NCBI GenBank assembly: GCA_949126835.1
Contig: OX421506.1
Location: 13,984,284-14,048,283, forward strand
Length of the DNA stretch: 64,000 nucleotides
Direction: 5' to 3'
DNA from: Anisus vortex
Taxonomy: Eukaryota > Mollusca > Gastropoda > Planorbidae
Shown here piece after piece: positions 25,492 to 36,700 of the stretch (its first letter is position 1; each line of letters opens with the position of its first letter). The notes beneath the pieces are model-generated. The model did not search any database, was not told the DNA's origin, and saw only the letters and a program-made list of their open reading frames with translations. The position numbers were made by a program, and so were the translations under genes.

Positions 25492-26634
25492 ATTTTCACC
25501 TTATCTATGTTAATTGAAAGATGCATCCAGATGCAAAAAGACCTGTATCTATGCTTTATAGATTATTCTAAGGCATTTGACAAAGTCAAACATCAAGATC
25601 TATTTAATATATTACAAGATCTGGACATAGATGGTAAAGACCTCAGAATAATAAGAAATCTATACTGGGAGCAAGAAGCTGCCATTAGATATGAAGGGGA
25701 GTTAAGTGCATTCAAACCAATAAAGAGAGGAGTAAGACAGGGATGTGTTTTATCACCAGACCTCTTCAACATCTACAGTGAAATAATACTCCGGAATATC
25801 GAACACCTAGATGGCATTAAAGTTGGAGGAAAGAATATAAATAATCTGAGATATGCAGATGACACAGTACTAATAGCAGAATCAGAAAGTGCCCTGCAAA
25901 CTATTCTAAATAAGGTGGTAGAAGAGAGCCGACTTAAAGGATTAACACTCAATCTCAGTAAGACCGAAGTAATGGTAATCTCTAAGAAAAGACAACCTCC
26001 AAGATGCTCTTTATCCAGTGAAGGTGAAAACATCAAGCAAATCAATTCTTTCCAGTATCTAGGCTATACAATAACACAGGAAGGCAAATGCAACAAAGAA
26101 ATAAAGAGAAGAATCGAAATAGCTAAAAACAGCTTCATGAGCTTAAGCAGTATCATGAAAAACAGGAATATCAGAATATGTACCAAAATGCGCATACTGA
26201 AGGGGTATGTTTGGTCTGTTCTTCTATATGGATGTGAATGTTGGACTATTGATAATGAAACAAGGAAAAGATTGGAGGCAGTAGAAATGTGGTTTCTAAG
26301 AAGGATGATGAGAATATCATGGACTGAAAAGAAATCTAATGCAGAGGTGTTGAAAACAGCATGTACCTCAAGAGAACTCATTAACACCATTAGGAATAGA
26401 CAGATGAAATTTCTAGGACACATCTATAGGAAAAATGGTATAGAAAGACTGGCTTTGTGTGGGAAAATATCTGGTAAGAGAGACAGAGGAAGACAAAGGC
26501 TAACATATGTAGAAAGCCTGAACGAATGGGCCACGAAGAACAACATAAGTAATAATAACTTTCTGCAAAAAGCTAACAACAGGAAAGAATGGAGAGTCAT
26601 GACCGCCGATGTCTGTTCCAGACCTGGCACATAA
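25492..26634 (+). CDS. LINE reverse transcriptase, C-terminal part (open)
   Basis: The frame is open from the first base of the insert through a TAA at 26632-26634; the first in-frame ATG is at 25507. Counting from that ATG (375 codons), FIDYSKAFDKV at 17-27 is RT motif A and LRYADDTVLI, with YADD at 116-119, is the catalytic motif C. GVRQGCVLSPDLFNIY between them is motif B. The C-terminal part (YGCECWT, FLGHIYRKNG, RGRQRL) is the connection region seen in RTE/BovB-type elements. The endonuclease and the first RT motifs are missing, so the protein cannot mobilise itself. Confidence 0.85.
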   Translation: MFTLSMLIERCIQMQKDLYLCFIDYSKAFDKVKHQDLFNILQDLDIDGKDLRIIRNLYWEQEAAIRYEGELSAFKPIKRGVRQGCVLSPDLFNIYSEIILRNIEHLDGIKVGGKNINNLRYADDTVLIAESESALQTILNKVVEESRLKGLTLNLSKTEVMVISKKRQPPRCSLSSEGENIKQINSFQYLGYTITQEGKCNKEIKRRIEIAKNSFMSLSSIMKNRNIRICTKMRILKGYVWSVLLYGCECWTIDNETRKRLEAVEMWFLRRMMRISWTEKKSNAEVLKTACTSRELINTIRNRQMKFLGHIYRKNGIERLALCGKISGKRDRGRQRLTYVESLNEWATKNNISNNNFLQKANNRKEWRVMTADVCSRPGT

Positions 26635-26649
26635 AGAAGAAGAAGAAGA
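25492..26649 (+). mobile_element. 5'-truncated non-LTR retrotransposon (RTE-like) with 13-bp target duplication
   Basis: The insert is flanked by ATAAGTAGTAGGC at 25479-25491 and 26650-26662. It begins inside the reverse transcriptase and ends in an (AAG)n tail just after the stop codon. Truncation at the 5' end, a direct repeat and a simple-sequence 3' tail are the marks of target-primed reverse transcription. The unbroken frame and identical duplications suggest a recent insertion. It lies 5 kb upstream of NUBPL. Confidence 0.85.
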
Positions 26650-26883
26650 ATAAGTAGTAGGCCTGCTGGCCTATAGGGCGCGCATAGTATGGGTATAGGT
26701 ATAGGAGGTATAATATAGTATACTAAGTATAGGCTATAACTTTATAACTATACTATAGTAGGCCTATATAATATAATAGCCTACTTTAATAGGCTAGGTA
26801 ATAATAGTATAGCCTATATAAATTATAATTATTTATATAATATATAAATATAATAGGCTAATTTAATATATAATTCTAATATA

Positions 26884-28627
26884 TCATATATATATATAAA
26901 TCTCAAAAGGAATATGTATGTATGTATGTGGCTGGCTGGCTGGCTGGGTATGTACATACCGCATAATCTTTTTAAATACTGGACATAAAAACGTGAAATT
27001 TGCTACAAATATTCTTTGCGTTACGGCGGTGAACACTGTCAAGGTTTTAAAAAAATTAAAATGACCGCAGTGGTCAGTTTGGTCAAAAAACGCGAAAAAA
27101 ACACAACTTTTGATTCACATTGTCTTTGCCAGTACAACTTTTTATAGTTTTTCGTCACAAAGTTAGAAAAAAAAAAGGATGCGCTGAGATTATTTTTATG
27201 ACGTCATCAATCTTTGCGCATGGATTTTATAGCAATGAAGGGACATTTTTCATTCATGTTTAAATTGACGTCATCAAACTATGTGCATGGATTTTATTAT
27301 CTCAACTCAATGACGGGAACAAATTTTCTTCATGTTTAAATTGTCTACGTGCCGTAAACAACATAAATTCTTTACACTACCAATACTGTAGTTGATTTTC
27401 TTAATCTATCACTACTTTAATACTTTACACTGTGAATACATGACTTAAAGCTAATTAATAATTTAAAACTTTACAAACATAGGACAAAGCAAATAGATTT
27501 AGCATTTTTTTTTCTGTTTCGGGAAGTAATACCGACGCCTTACTAAGCTTATTTAAACGCAGTGGTCCTGGTTACACTCTATATTTAAGCTTATAATTTT
27601 ATGGCGTCATCAAATTTTGCGTATTTATGCGTTTAAGAAGGGAACAAAATTGTGTTTTAATTTGCGTCGTTATTTGTGGAATGCAATATTTAAATGGTAT
27701 AAGTTACCGGAAAATACTTTATCCCCGCTTAAGACTATTGTTTATAACTCCATGGTTTTTTTTATCCAGTTCCGAGAACTGGGCACCTTTAGGCTTATCG
27801 CCTAGGTAACGGCCATTGTTTAAATTACCGGGCTATGTTTAAATTACCGGGCAATGTTTATAATACCGGGCAATGTTTATAATACCGGGCAATGTTTAAA
27901 TTACCGGGCAATGTTTAAATTACCGGGCAATGTTTATAATACCGGGCAATGTTTATAATACCGGGCAATGTTTAAATAACCGGGCAATGTTTAAATTACC
28001 GGGCAATGTTTAAATTACCGGGCAATGTTTATAATACCGGGCAATGTTTATAATACCGGGCAATGTTTAAATTACCGGGCAATGTTTAAATTACCGGGCA
28101 ATGTTCAAATTGCCGGAACTAAATTTTTAAAGTTTTAATTCGTGTCGTATACGTTTTATAAACATTATTTCATAATGGTTTCATTTGTTATTGATTTACA
28201 TGTTGAATAGAAAATTTAATTCTAAGTTTGCTTCCAAAGCAACAATAAATAAATAAATAGCAAATAAACAAAAACAACACAACATAGGTCTGCGACTTAA
28301 TGTTTGTCGTAAAAAAAATATATCAAACAATCATTAAAAAAAAATAAAAGTACTGTCGAATGTTCTTAATCAATGAATAGAACAAAATATATTCATGTTT
28401 TAATTTGCGTCGTAATTTATAGCGGGCAATTTTGTAATTGTTATAATGGGTGATGAGTAATGATTTTAACGGGTAATTCATGTTGTAGCGGGCAAAAAAA
28501 AAATTACCTCACGTTTAAATTCGTGTCGTAGGTCATGCGGGCAATCTCATTATAACTGCCTGAGTAGTTAGAGTGTATGTAAACATAACTTTTAGCCGGT
28601 TCGGAGGACCGGGCACATAACGGCTTG
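26884..28627 (+). mobile_element. Helitron-like element A (non-autonomous)
   Basis: It begins TCATATATAT at 26884 after an A and ends CTTG at 28627 before a T. The 3' hairpin CCGGT-TCGGAGG-ACCGG is followed by 11 nt and then CTTG, close to the Helitron rule of a hairpin 10-12 nt before CTRR. It contains (GTAT)n and (GGCT)n near the 5' end, two GACGTCATCAA phrases, a 19-bp minisatellite core, and a 3' block shared with elements B and C. No Rep or helicase frame is present. The identical 21-nt start in A and B, and in C when rejoined, supports the left limit. Confidence 0.78.
27818..28110. repeat. 19-bp minisatellite core of element A
   Basis: The unit is ACCGGGCAATGTTTAAATT or ACCGGGCAATGTTTATAAT. 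The two variants mostly alternate in pairs, giving a 76-bp higher-order period, about 15 units in all. Confidence 0.92.
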
Positions 28628-29778
28628 TAAGTCTATAAGTATAGGCGTATATAAAAATAAAAGCTAAAGTTAAAAAGTAGGCTAGTTAATTAAAATTATA
28701 TTAATTAATAATAGGCCTAATAATGACAATGAATGAATGATAACCTTAACTATTAATATTTAATATTAATAAATTTGATACTATTTGATAGGATAGTGTT
28801 ATTCTCCTTTTATTTATTAATATATTAACTTACTATTGCTAATACTATTTTAAGCTAGAAGCTAAAGCTAAAGTCTTAAGTCTAATCTAAAGTCAAAAGA
28901 GTCAGTCTAAATAAACTGTGACTCTAAACTTCTAAAGTCTAAACTGTCTAAAGCTAAAGTAAAAGTTATCATTCATTATTATTTAGGCCTTAGGCGGCTT
29001 AGGCCTAATATAATTACATTTACATTATTTAAATTAATAAATGATAGTCGGCTACATGTTTAAGTAGGACTAAATTAACATTTTCAACAATTACCTCAAT
29101 GTAAATGGTCGATTGCCAAGGGCTAAGGCATTATAAAGTCCAAATTACCTGTTGTCTTTTGTTTATTTTAGTACCTGTTGTTACTATTTACACAACTACC
29201 GTATGCCTCACTTAGCTATATAACTGGATAGTTTTATGACAGTCAAACTTGTCTGTTATAAATCGACCAAGAAAAACTCATGTAAAATATAAAATATAAA
29301 TTCAATTGACACTTTTTTTTCCGAAATGCAACAATAGGCCTACATCATTTAAATTATTCGAAAATTAAAAAGTAAATTCTACAATTAATACATTATCATC
29401 TTTATTTTCAACATATTTCTCTGAATAACCAACTTTTTGCACAGGATCCTCGCTAGCAAGCACAAATGCATAGAAGCTTAATAGATCCAACAGTTTTAAA
29501 AATATTCTTATTTACTGAAAACATTTAGTAGGCCTAGTATTCCAGGCCATAGTAACATATCTATTCCATGACTAAAGACTATTTACTATTAGGCTATTAA
29601 AGGGGCCGGAAGGAAATAGGTGTAGGCGCACATTTTCGACTACCTAATATTATATATCAATAATAGGCCCTATCGTTTATCTGCTGTCTTTTCACTTAGA
29701 GTCGTTGCTTTTAATGATAAAAGTGAATATAGAAAAATCTTTATCTAAACATGGACCAATAGACCGGATTGTGACACA
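28628..29778. other. A+T-rich stretch with TAGGCCTA motifs, nothing recognised
   Basis: No exon, RNA gene or bounded element was seen. The stretch is rich in CTAA, TTAA and AGGCCTA words. Confidence 0.5.
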
Positions 29779-29838
29779 CAACGGATGAGCGTAGGACGCA
29801 ATAATCTTCTTTATAAAAGGAGCGTCTGTAATAACATT
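29779..29838 (+). repeat. dispersed repeat R, fragment
   Basis: It carries GGATGAGCGTAGGACGCAATA and AATCTTCTTTATAAAAGGAG followed by CGTCTGTAATA, the 3' end of the R family as in copies 2 and 3. Confidence 0.7.
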
Positions 29839-29849
29839 AGACACATTTG

Positions 29850-30560
29850 TGTTAGCTCTGGCATTTTCTTATCATTTCGATTTGGCAACACCACTTAGGC
29901 TTAGGCATATTTGGCATCCGTCCATCCTCAAGGGACGTTGGCGTAGGTGTCCAGGCAGCAGGCCCTCTCTATCCACGCAGATCGTGATTCCAATAGGGAC
30001 CACCTGTGTCGCAGGAATTGCCAGAGAGATAGCGTGTTCACTATAGACTGCCTAGACTATCTCCCGGTCTTCTGTTAGGGTCTACTCCCCTAGCCTCTCC
30101 ATTGACAGGTTTAGCCGCGAGACAGCGGAGCTTTGAGATCGGAGTTTCCCTCTCCTAGAACAGTTGGTCGGTAACCTTTAGATTTTAGTGTGCCATAGTA
30201 GACTTTCTCACTCATTCAGCATGCCAACAGTCTAAAAGCCATCCTGCTCTAGCACTCAATGTCTGGCACGCGTGCCTTAGGTTGTCGATGCCTGTAGCTG
30301 CCTGTCCTAGATGATCTCGAGCTACCGATCAAGATTTACTAGCCCCGTATACTCGAATGCTATGTTACTAGTTTTAAGACGTATGGCAGTGGTCCGCCTT
30401 CACCCCTTCTCATGTTAGTTGAAACATGATCCGCCAGTCTTGGTTACAGTTACAGTTGAACTTTGGTTAGCAGAGGCTAGATTTATTTGAGACGCAAGCC
30501 ATGTGGATATTTCGAGAGGAGTGGGTGCTTAATATATTCCCACTCCCATTCCTGGCTGTA
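29850..30560. repeat. G+C-richer block of unknown origin upstream of NUBPL
   Basis: About 700 bp clearly richer in G+C than its surroundings. It contains an inverted copy of the repeat seen at 23866-24076 (GGTCGGTAACCTTTAGATTT, AGCATGCCAACAG, CTGGCACGCGTGCC, GTTGTCGATGCC). GGCAACACCACTTA near the start and GGCAACACCACTAAATG at 30604 resemble each other. The ORF at 29849-30046 shows no family similarity. I read the block as a composite transposon relic rather than a CpG-type promoter, with low certainty. Confidence 0.45.
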
Positions 30561-30742
30561 ATAACCTTGGACCATAAAATATGGAACACTTCACGAATTT
30601 GCGTGGCAACACCACTAAATGTTTATAAATGTCAGTGACTAACACTGACCTATATTTCCTCATGACTTCGCCAAAGATGTAAAATTAAATACCGTAGTAC
30701 TATTGCATAAGTATTTATCTAAATTATATTTGACTATTTAAA

Positions 30743-33700
30743 ATGTATTATTTTATTCCAAGATACCATTTTGTCACTCAATTAAATAGTGCACCAGTTC
30801 GCTTTATTTTAAAAGACAAACACTGTTTATTAAAATGTAATATTCGCTGCATTGCAACTACCAAAGTCGGCAATGCCAAGGTAAGTTTGCAGTTTTGAGT
30901 TTGCCAAACTTTTTAATTTAGATCTAGTAGTTTTACATTTACTTGGTATTGAGCTTGAACTTGAACCGTCTTGGTAGATTTGTAGCCTGGCCTAGGCCCA
31001 GAGCCTTTACAAGCTTATGTAGCGCCCCAGGGCAAAAGCTTCAGCGCCGCCCCCTTGCATACTGTAACTACTTGTTTAGTGCTATATAATTATGTATATA
31101 TATATTATTAATATATATTTACTATTAATTTAGACTACATTTGCCGACCCCCTGGAAGTGTCGCCCCCGGGCATATATGCCCCCTCCCACCCATGTGAGG
31201 GCACTGCCTAGGCCTAGAATCATAGAATTGTATAGAATATAATAGAACTATAGTTATATATAGGGCTAGTTATAGTTATAGAACTTAAATAATAATAAAA
31301 TAAGTTGTACTTTTTTTTTAATAGAATAAACCAACAGTTTTTTTTTTAATTTACAAATAGTATGCCTACTTACTTTCTAACTACTACTACTACTATACTA
31401 TACTATACTGACTACTGTAACTGTAATACTAGTGAGGACTAGTGTACTACTGTTAAATGTTCGGCATGTAATAGTAATTAATAGCCTACCAAAGTAACTC
31501 AAAGTTCAAATACTGGTGGTATGTTTAAATTTTTAAATGCCATAGTGGCTCATAGTAGTCATAGGCCTACGCCTACGTGAAAACATGAATGAAAAAAACA
31601 AAAGTTTGTTTGGTGCTAGCTTTTGACTTGCCATGGCCATAGTATAAAACAGTATATAGTATATAGGAATATAGGCCTGCCTAATAGAATCAAACTTTAT
31701 CTAAATCTAAAACATGTTTGGCTTATTTAGCCTATATATAGGTCCTAAATTGGCAAAATGATATATATATTATATATATAATTATATAGGCCTAACTAGT
31801 GTTATAATTTAAATGACATAAGTTATGAGTAAGCCTATAATATATCATCATCATCATCTGTCCTTTGGGTTCCTTGTGGAACATAGGGCCTCTGTCAAAG
31901 CACGCCACTCTTCGCGGTCTCTTGCTAGTCGCTTCAATTCTTCCCTTCTCTTTCCAGTTCTTTCAGTTTCATCCAGTATGCTTCGTCTCCATGTTCGCTT
32001 GGGTCTTCCTCTATGCCGTTTACCCTGGGGATTCCACTCTAAGGCCTGTCTAGCTCTGTTGTTGTTATCTTTCCTGAGGGTGTGTCCAATCCATCTCCAC
32101 TTCCTTTCCATGATTTGTTGTTCTACTGTTCTTTGTCCACACCTCTTTCACAGCTTGGAGTTTTCTACCTTGTCGAACCATTTTATTTTGAGTATATTTC
32201 TTAGGCATCTGTTAACAAAGGTCTGGAGTCTATTTTTAGTTTTCTCTGTCGTTCGCCATGTTTCAGACCCATAAAGTAGGACCGTTTTAATGTTTGTGTT
32301 AAAGATCCTTACTTTAGTTTTGACAGAGATGTATGTAGATCTCCAGACCTGTTTCAAATTGGCAAAGGCTTGTCGCGCCAGGTTTATTCGACGTTCGATG
32401 TCCTCGTCTGCTCCTCCTGATGCACTGACCACACTTCCAAGGTATACAAAGTGATTCACTTGGTCTAAGCTTTGGTTTTCTACTTGTATGTCGCCATCTT
32501 GTTGGTGGTTTATTTTCAACACTTTGGTTTTTTGATGGTTTATACTGAGTCCTACTCTTTTTCCGGTCTCACTCAAAGCTGTGGTCTTCTCTTGCATATC
32601 CTGTAATCTGTGGGACAGAATGGCCAGGTCATCTGCAAACTCTAAGTCTTCAAGTTTTTGCATTAGGGTCCATTGTATTCCTTTTCCTGAGTTAGCATAA
32701 GCTTCTTTTGTGACCCAGTCTAGTACTAGAAGGAACAGAAGTGGTGAAAGGAGACATCCTTGCTTGACTCCAGTTGTGACATGGAATTCATCTGACATCT
32801 TACCATTATGTACTATTTGGCAGGTAAAGTTTTTATAGAGACTTTTGATGATGGCTATTATTTTATTAGGTATTCCATAGTGCCTCATGATTGACCATAT
32901 TGTCTCTCTATTAATGCTATCAAAAGCCTTTTCAAAGTCCACAAATGTGGCATAGAGTGGAGATTGCCATTCAATAGATTGTTCTATAATGATCCGGAGT
33001 GTTGCTATCTGGTCAATGCATGATCTTCCTCTTCTGAACCCAGCCTGTTCTTCTCTTAGGAGATCATCGCAGGCTTCTTTAATTCTGTTGAGTATTGTTC
33101 TGCTGAAGACCTTGCTTGGTACTGAGAGTAGAGTAATTCCTCGCCATTTATCACATCTTGACAGGTCCCCATTCTTTGGAATTTTAATCAGTAGGCCTTT
33201 TTTCCATTCTGCAGGAGGGGTTTCGGTTGACCAAATTTTATTAAAGATATTGTGGAGTTGGTTAACAATTTCAGCTCCTCCTTCTTTTAGGACCTCAGGT
33301 GGTATATTGTCTATGCCTGCTGCTTTGCCTGTCTTCATTTGATTGATGGCCTTCCATATTTCTTCTTTGGATATTTCTTCCATATTTATGTCCAGTGTTT
33401 CTCCTGTGGTCAGATCGGGTGGATTTAGAGGGGTTGGTCTGTTTAGCACTTCCTGGAAGTATTCTTTCCATCTTCTGAGCTGGTCATCTATGGAAGAGAG
33501 GAGTTTACCTTGTTTGTCTCGGACTGGCACATTGTAGTTAGCTTTCTTGCCACTCAAGAGTTTAGTAATTTTATATAACTGTTTTAGGTCTCCTTTTCCT
33601 GCTGCTTCTTCTGCTTGCTCAGCTAGTTTATTATAAAATGTTCTTTTATCATGTCTAAGCATTTTTGAGACCTCTTTTGAAATTGTATGATACTCTTGTT

Positions 33701-36700
33701 GTGTTAGTTGTTTATGTTTTCTTGTTTTACCTTGGTTTACTGTTTGTTTTGCATGTTTCCTGTCTTCAATTCTTTGCCATGTCTCGTCGCTAATCCAATG
33801 TTTTTGTTTTTTGGGGCAGGTCTTAGTACTTCATTACAAGTTCCTATAATAATTTCTTTGAAGTTATCCCAGGTTTTGTCTATGCCTTCCTCAGTATCAT
33901 CTGGTTGTAGTGCAGAGAATCGGTTTTTAAGGGTTAATTGTAGTTCACACTTTCTCTGTGAATTCTGGAGTTTGTCTAGGTCGAATTTGGTTCTCCTGTT
34001 TGTTTTTGACCTTTGTTTGGCTAACTTTATTTTTAGCTTGGCCACTACCAGGTGGTGATCTGATCCAATGTCTGCTCCTCTTTTGGTTCGTACATCCTGT
34101 AATGTGCTCCTCCAAGTACGGCATATAGCGATGTGGTCTATTTGATTCTCTGTTTTGTTGTCTGGTGAGACCCATGTTGCTTTGTGGCATTTTTTGTGTG
34201 GGAAGATGCTGCCTCCGATCACCAGTTCATTGAATGTACAGAAGTTAGCAAACATCTCTCCATTTTCGTTCATGTTGCCCAGTCCGTGTATGCCCATTGT
34301 CTTCTCTCTCCCTTTGTTTTCATTTCCTATTTTAGCATTCATATCTCCCATGAGGATCAGTATATCTCTTTTGGGTATTCTATCCACTATACTTTGAAGT
34401 CGTTCATAGAATGCAACTTTATCTTCTTCGGGTGCAAGGTTGGTGGGAGCATAGCACATGACGATGTGAACATTTTGGAATCTTGATAGAAATTTTGCTC
34501 TAATAATTCTGTCTGAAACAGGCTCCCATTCCAGGAGACTTTTAAATGAATCTTTGTTCAATAGGAGTGCCACTCCATTTTCATGGGTGTCCTCTTCGTT
34601 TTCCATTCCAGAAAAGAGCAGAGTTTCACCTGTTTGAAGCCTAGTTTCTCCAAAAGTGTTCCACCGTACTTCACTCAGTCCCAAAATTTGCAATTTGTAG
34701 TTAGCCATCTCTTTAGCGACTTGGGCGCATCTGCCTGGTTCTAGCAGGGTTCGGACATTCCATGTACCCAAGCTGAAGGGTGCCTTTTGCATTAGGAAAT
34801 GTTTCTTTTTCGTCGGTTTGAGTAGGGTGGTCGGCCTTGTGGGATTCTTTTGAGTTTCCCCACACAGCTTCATAAATCTCCTTTGTGGAGCCCTACTCTC
34901 GCCTCTGACTGTGTTTTGTAAGTTCGCTTTGATTTTGGTTTCTGTAACGTTTTGTTTTTTTCCATGGCCGGGTTGTTAGCCCTGCGCACAACCGTCTGGG
35001 ATGATTCCCTTTGCAGCTCTCAGGATAGCTGCCTTATTTTCGGGTAAGGTTCCCTAGCCTTTGTGGATCCCTCCACTTCCTGCAAGGCAGCAGGTTCTGA
35101 TTTTGGTCCGCCCCGGGTATTTGATTTCCCCGGTACCTACCATATCTGGTGGGCGTTCCCCAATCCGCCACCCGGGGAGGCGCTCGATGGGAGATCAGAA
35201 ACTCCACACGAGCTATAATATATATGTTTCTATATTTAATTATTTTTTATTATAAATGTTTACAGCAAATGGTAGCTTAGACAGTTGTAAAAGAGAAATG
35301 AAGACTAACTCCATAAATGTTATAAAAAAAATAATCTAAAAAAAAATAATCTAAAATGTGTTTGACTAATCAACAGTGTTTAGTATTGCTGCCATTATAT
35401 TAAGACTGCATGACTGGTTGTTTTTGTTAGTAGAACTAGATGTTTCAGTTTCCAGCAAGCAATAAATAAATACAGGTTGAAAAACGATTTAATAGCTTCC
35501 CTTTAGTGTGTAGATGTTGTATAAAAAATCATTGAGTTGATCAAAAAAGGAATTAAAATATATATTTATTATATAAAGATCGTGTTTGTGTCCCCACAGA
35601 TTCCCATTGGTCAATTTGAAAACACGTGAGCTTGTGTCACTGACCTATTTAGGCCTATGCTTATATACTGTCTAATAATTTTTCACATTGGACATGTGTC
35701 TTCGCTATCTCAGTGGTTAACGTAGCGGACTGCTATGCGGGCGACCAGTGTCCGATTCTCCAGTTAGACTATACCTTTTTTCTACAATATTTTTCTCAAA
35801 CTTAGATTTTTGTTAAATAAATATATTTGCCTATTTTTTTACCCGATTACAATATTTATTTTAAATTACTTTCCAAAAAGTCTTCAGTAAAAAAATAATA
35901 ATTTAAATATTAGATTTATAGCTTTATTTTAATTGTAGTTTATACAATTTTTATCTGCACCTTATAGTCCTGTTTTTTTTTTTCACCCGGGCAACGCCGG
36001 GCAATGTAGCTTGTATAACATATATTATGAAACTTGTAAAGTCAAAGGTAAGGAGTGTAGGCTATTTTTTTCTGATGTAAACGCAATATAGGCGACCGAG
36101 ATACATAGCACACAGTAGAACCATACCAGCAATGTTTCCTATTAGTGAACAGGGAGAGTTATTTTTGCCTGCCGATACGGTTATCATAAGAAAACATGGA
36201 CAAATGTCAAAGTTTGAGATCAACTCAAACAGCCTTGAACTATTACGAAACAAGAATACCCCACCAACATTTCTACACTGAGGACAAAAACAACAAGCAG
36301 ACCAGATTTGAAACTAATATCAAAAGACAATATAAATCAACACAGGCACACAATACTTAAGTCTGGGTTTTGTGCTACTGGGCGACAGTGGAGGTATACG
36401 AGCGAGCCACCATGATAATGATCCGAGGGTGATTCCGCAGGTGGGGAGTGAAGTGTAGTGCATGTACTGCTATGTTATCCGTACCCTATGTTACGCGACA
36501 TGATTTATTGGTATGCCGCAGGGTGGTTTAGTCTCGGACAGGATCTCTGTATGCCCGCCCTAGATCCACCCCGTTACATCATTATGCCCTGGATTTAATC
36601 TCTGAAAGGCTTGTATGTTGTTTACATCATTATGCCCTGGATTTAATCGCTGAAAGGCTTGTATGTTGTTTACATCATTATGCCCTGGATTTAATATCTG

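Larger units (their letters stand above)
31846..35212 (-). mobile_element. near-complete non-LTR retrotransposon (RTE-like), 11-bp target duplication
   Basis: The direct repeat CTATAATATAT at 31835-31845 and 35213-35223 flanks a 3.37-kb element on the minus strand, the usual size of RTE LINEs. It has about 340 bp of 5' leader, an endonuclease region, a reverse transcriptase region and a (GAT)n tail (ATCATCATC at 31846). Two lesions are visible: a frame change between the endonuclease and RT parts near 33810, in an A-rich run, and a TGA at 32148-32150. It lies antisense in NUBPL intron 1. Confidence 0.88.

Noticed and set aside
29849..30046. 65-codon frame in the G+C-rich block
   Set aside because: Its length is expected by chance in less A+T-rich DNA, and the block contains a piece of a dispersed repeat.
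31825..34486. Plus-strand frames opposite the RTE-like LINE (for example 31825-32274 and 33708-34058)
   Set aside because: They are antisense shadows of the minus-strand LINE coding sequence.
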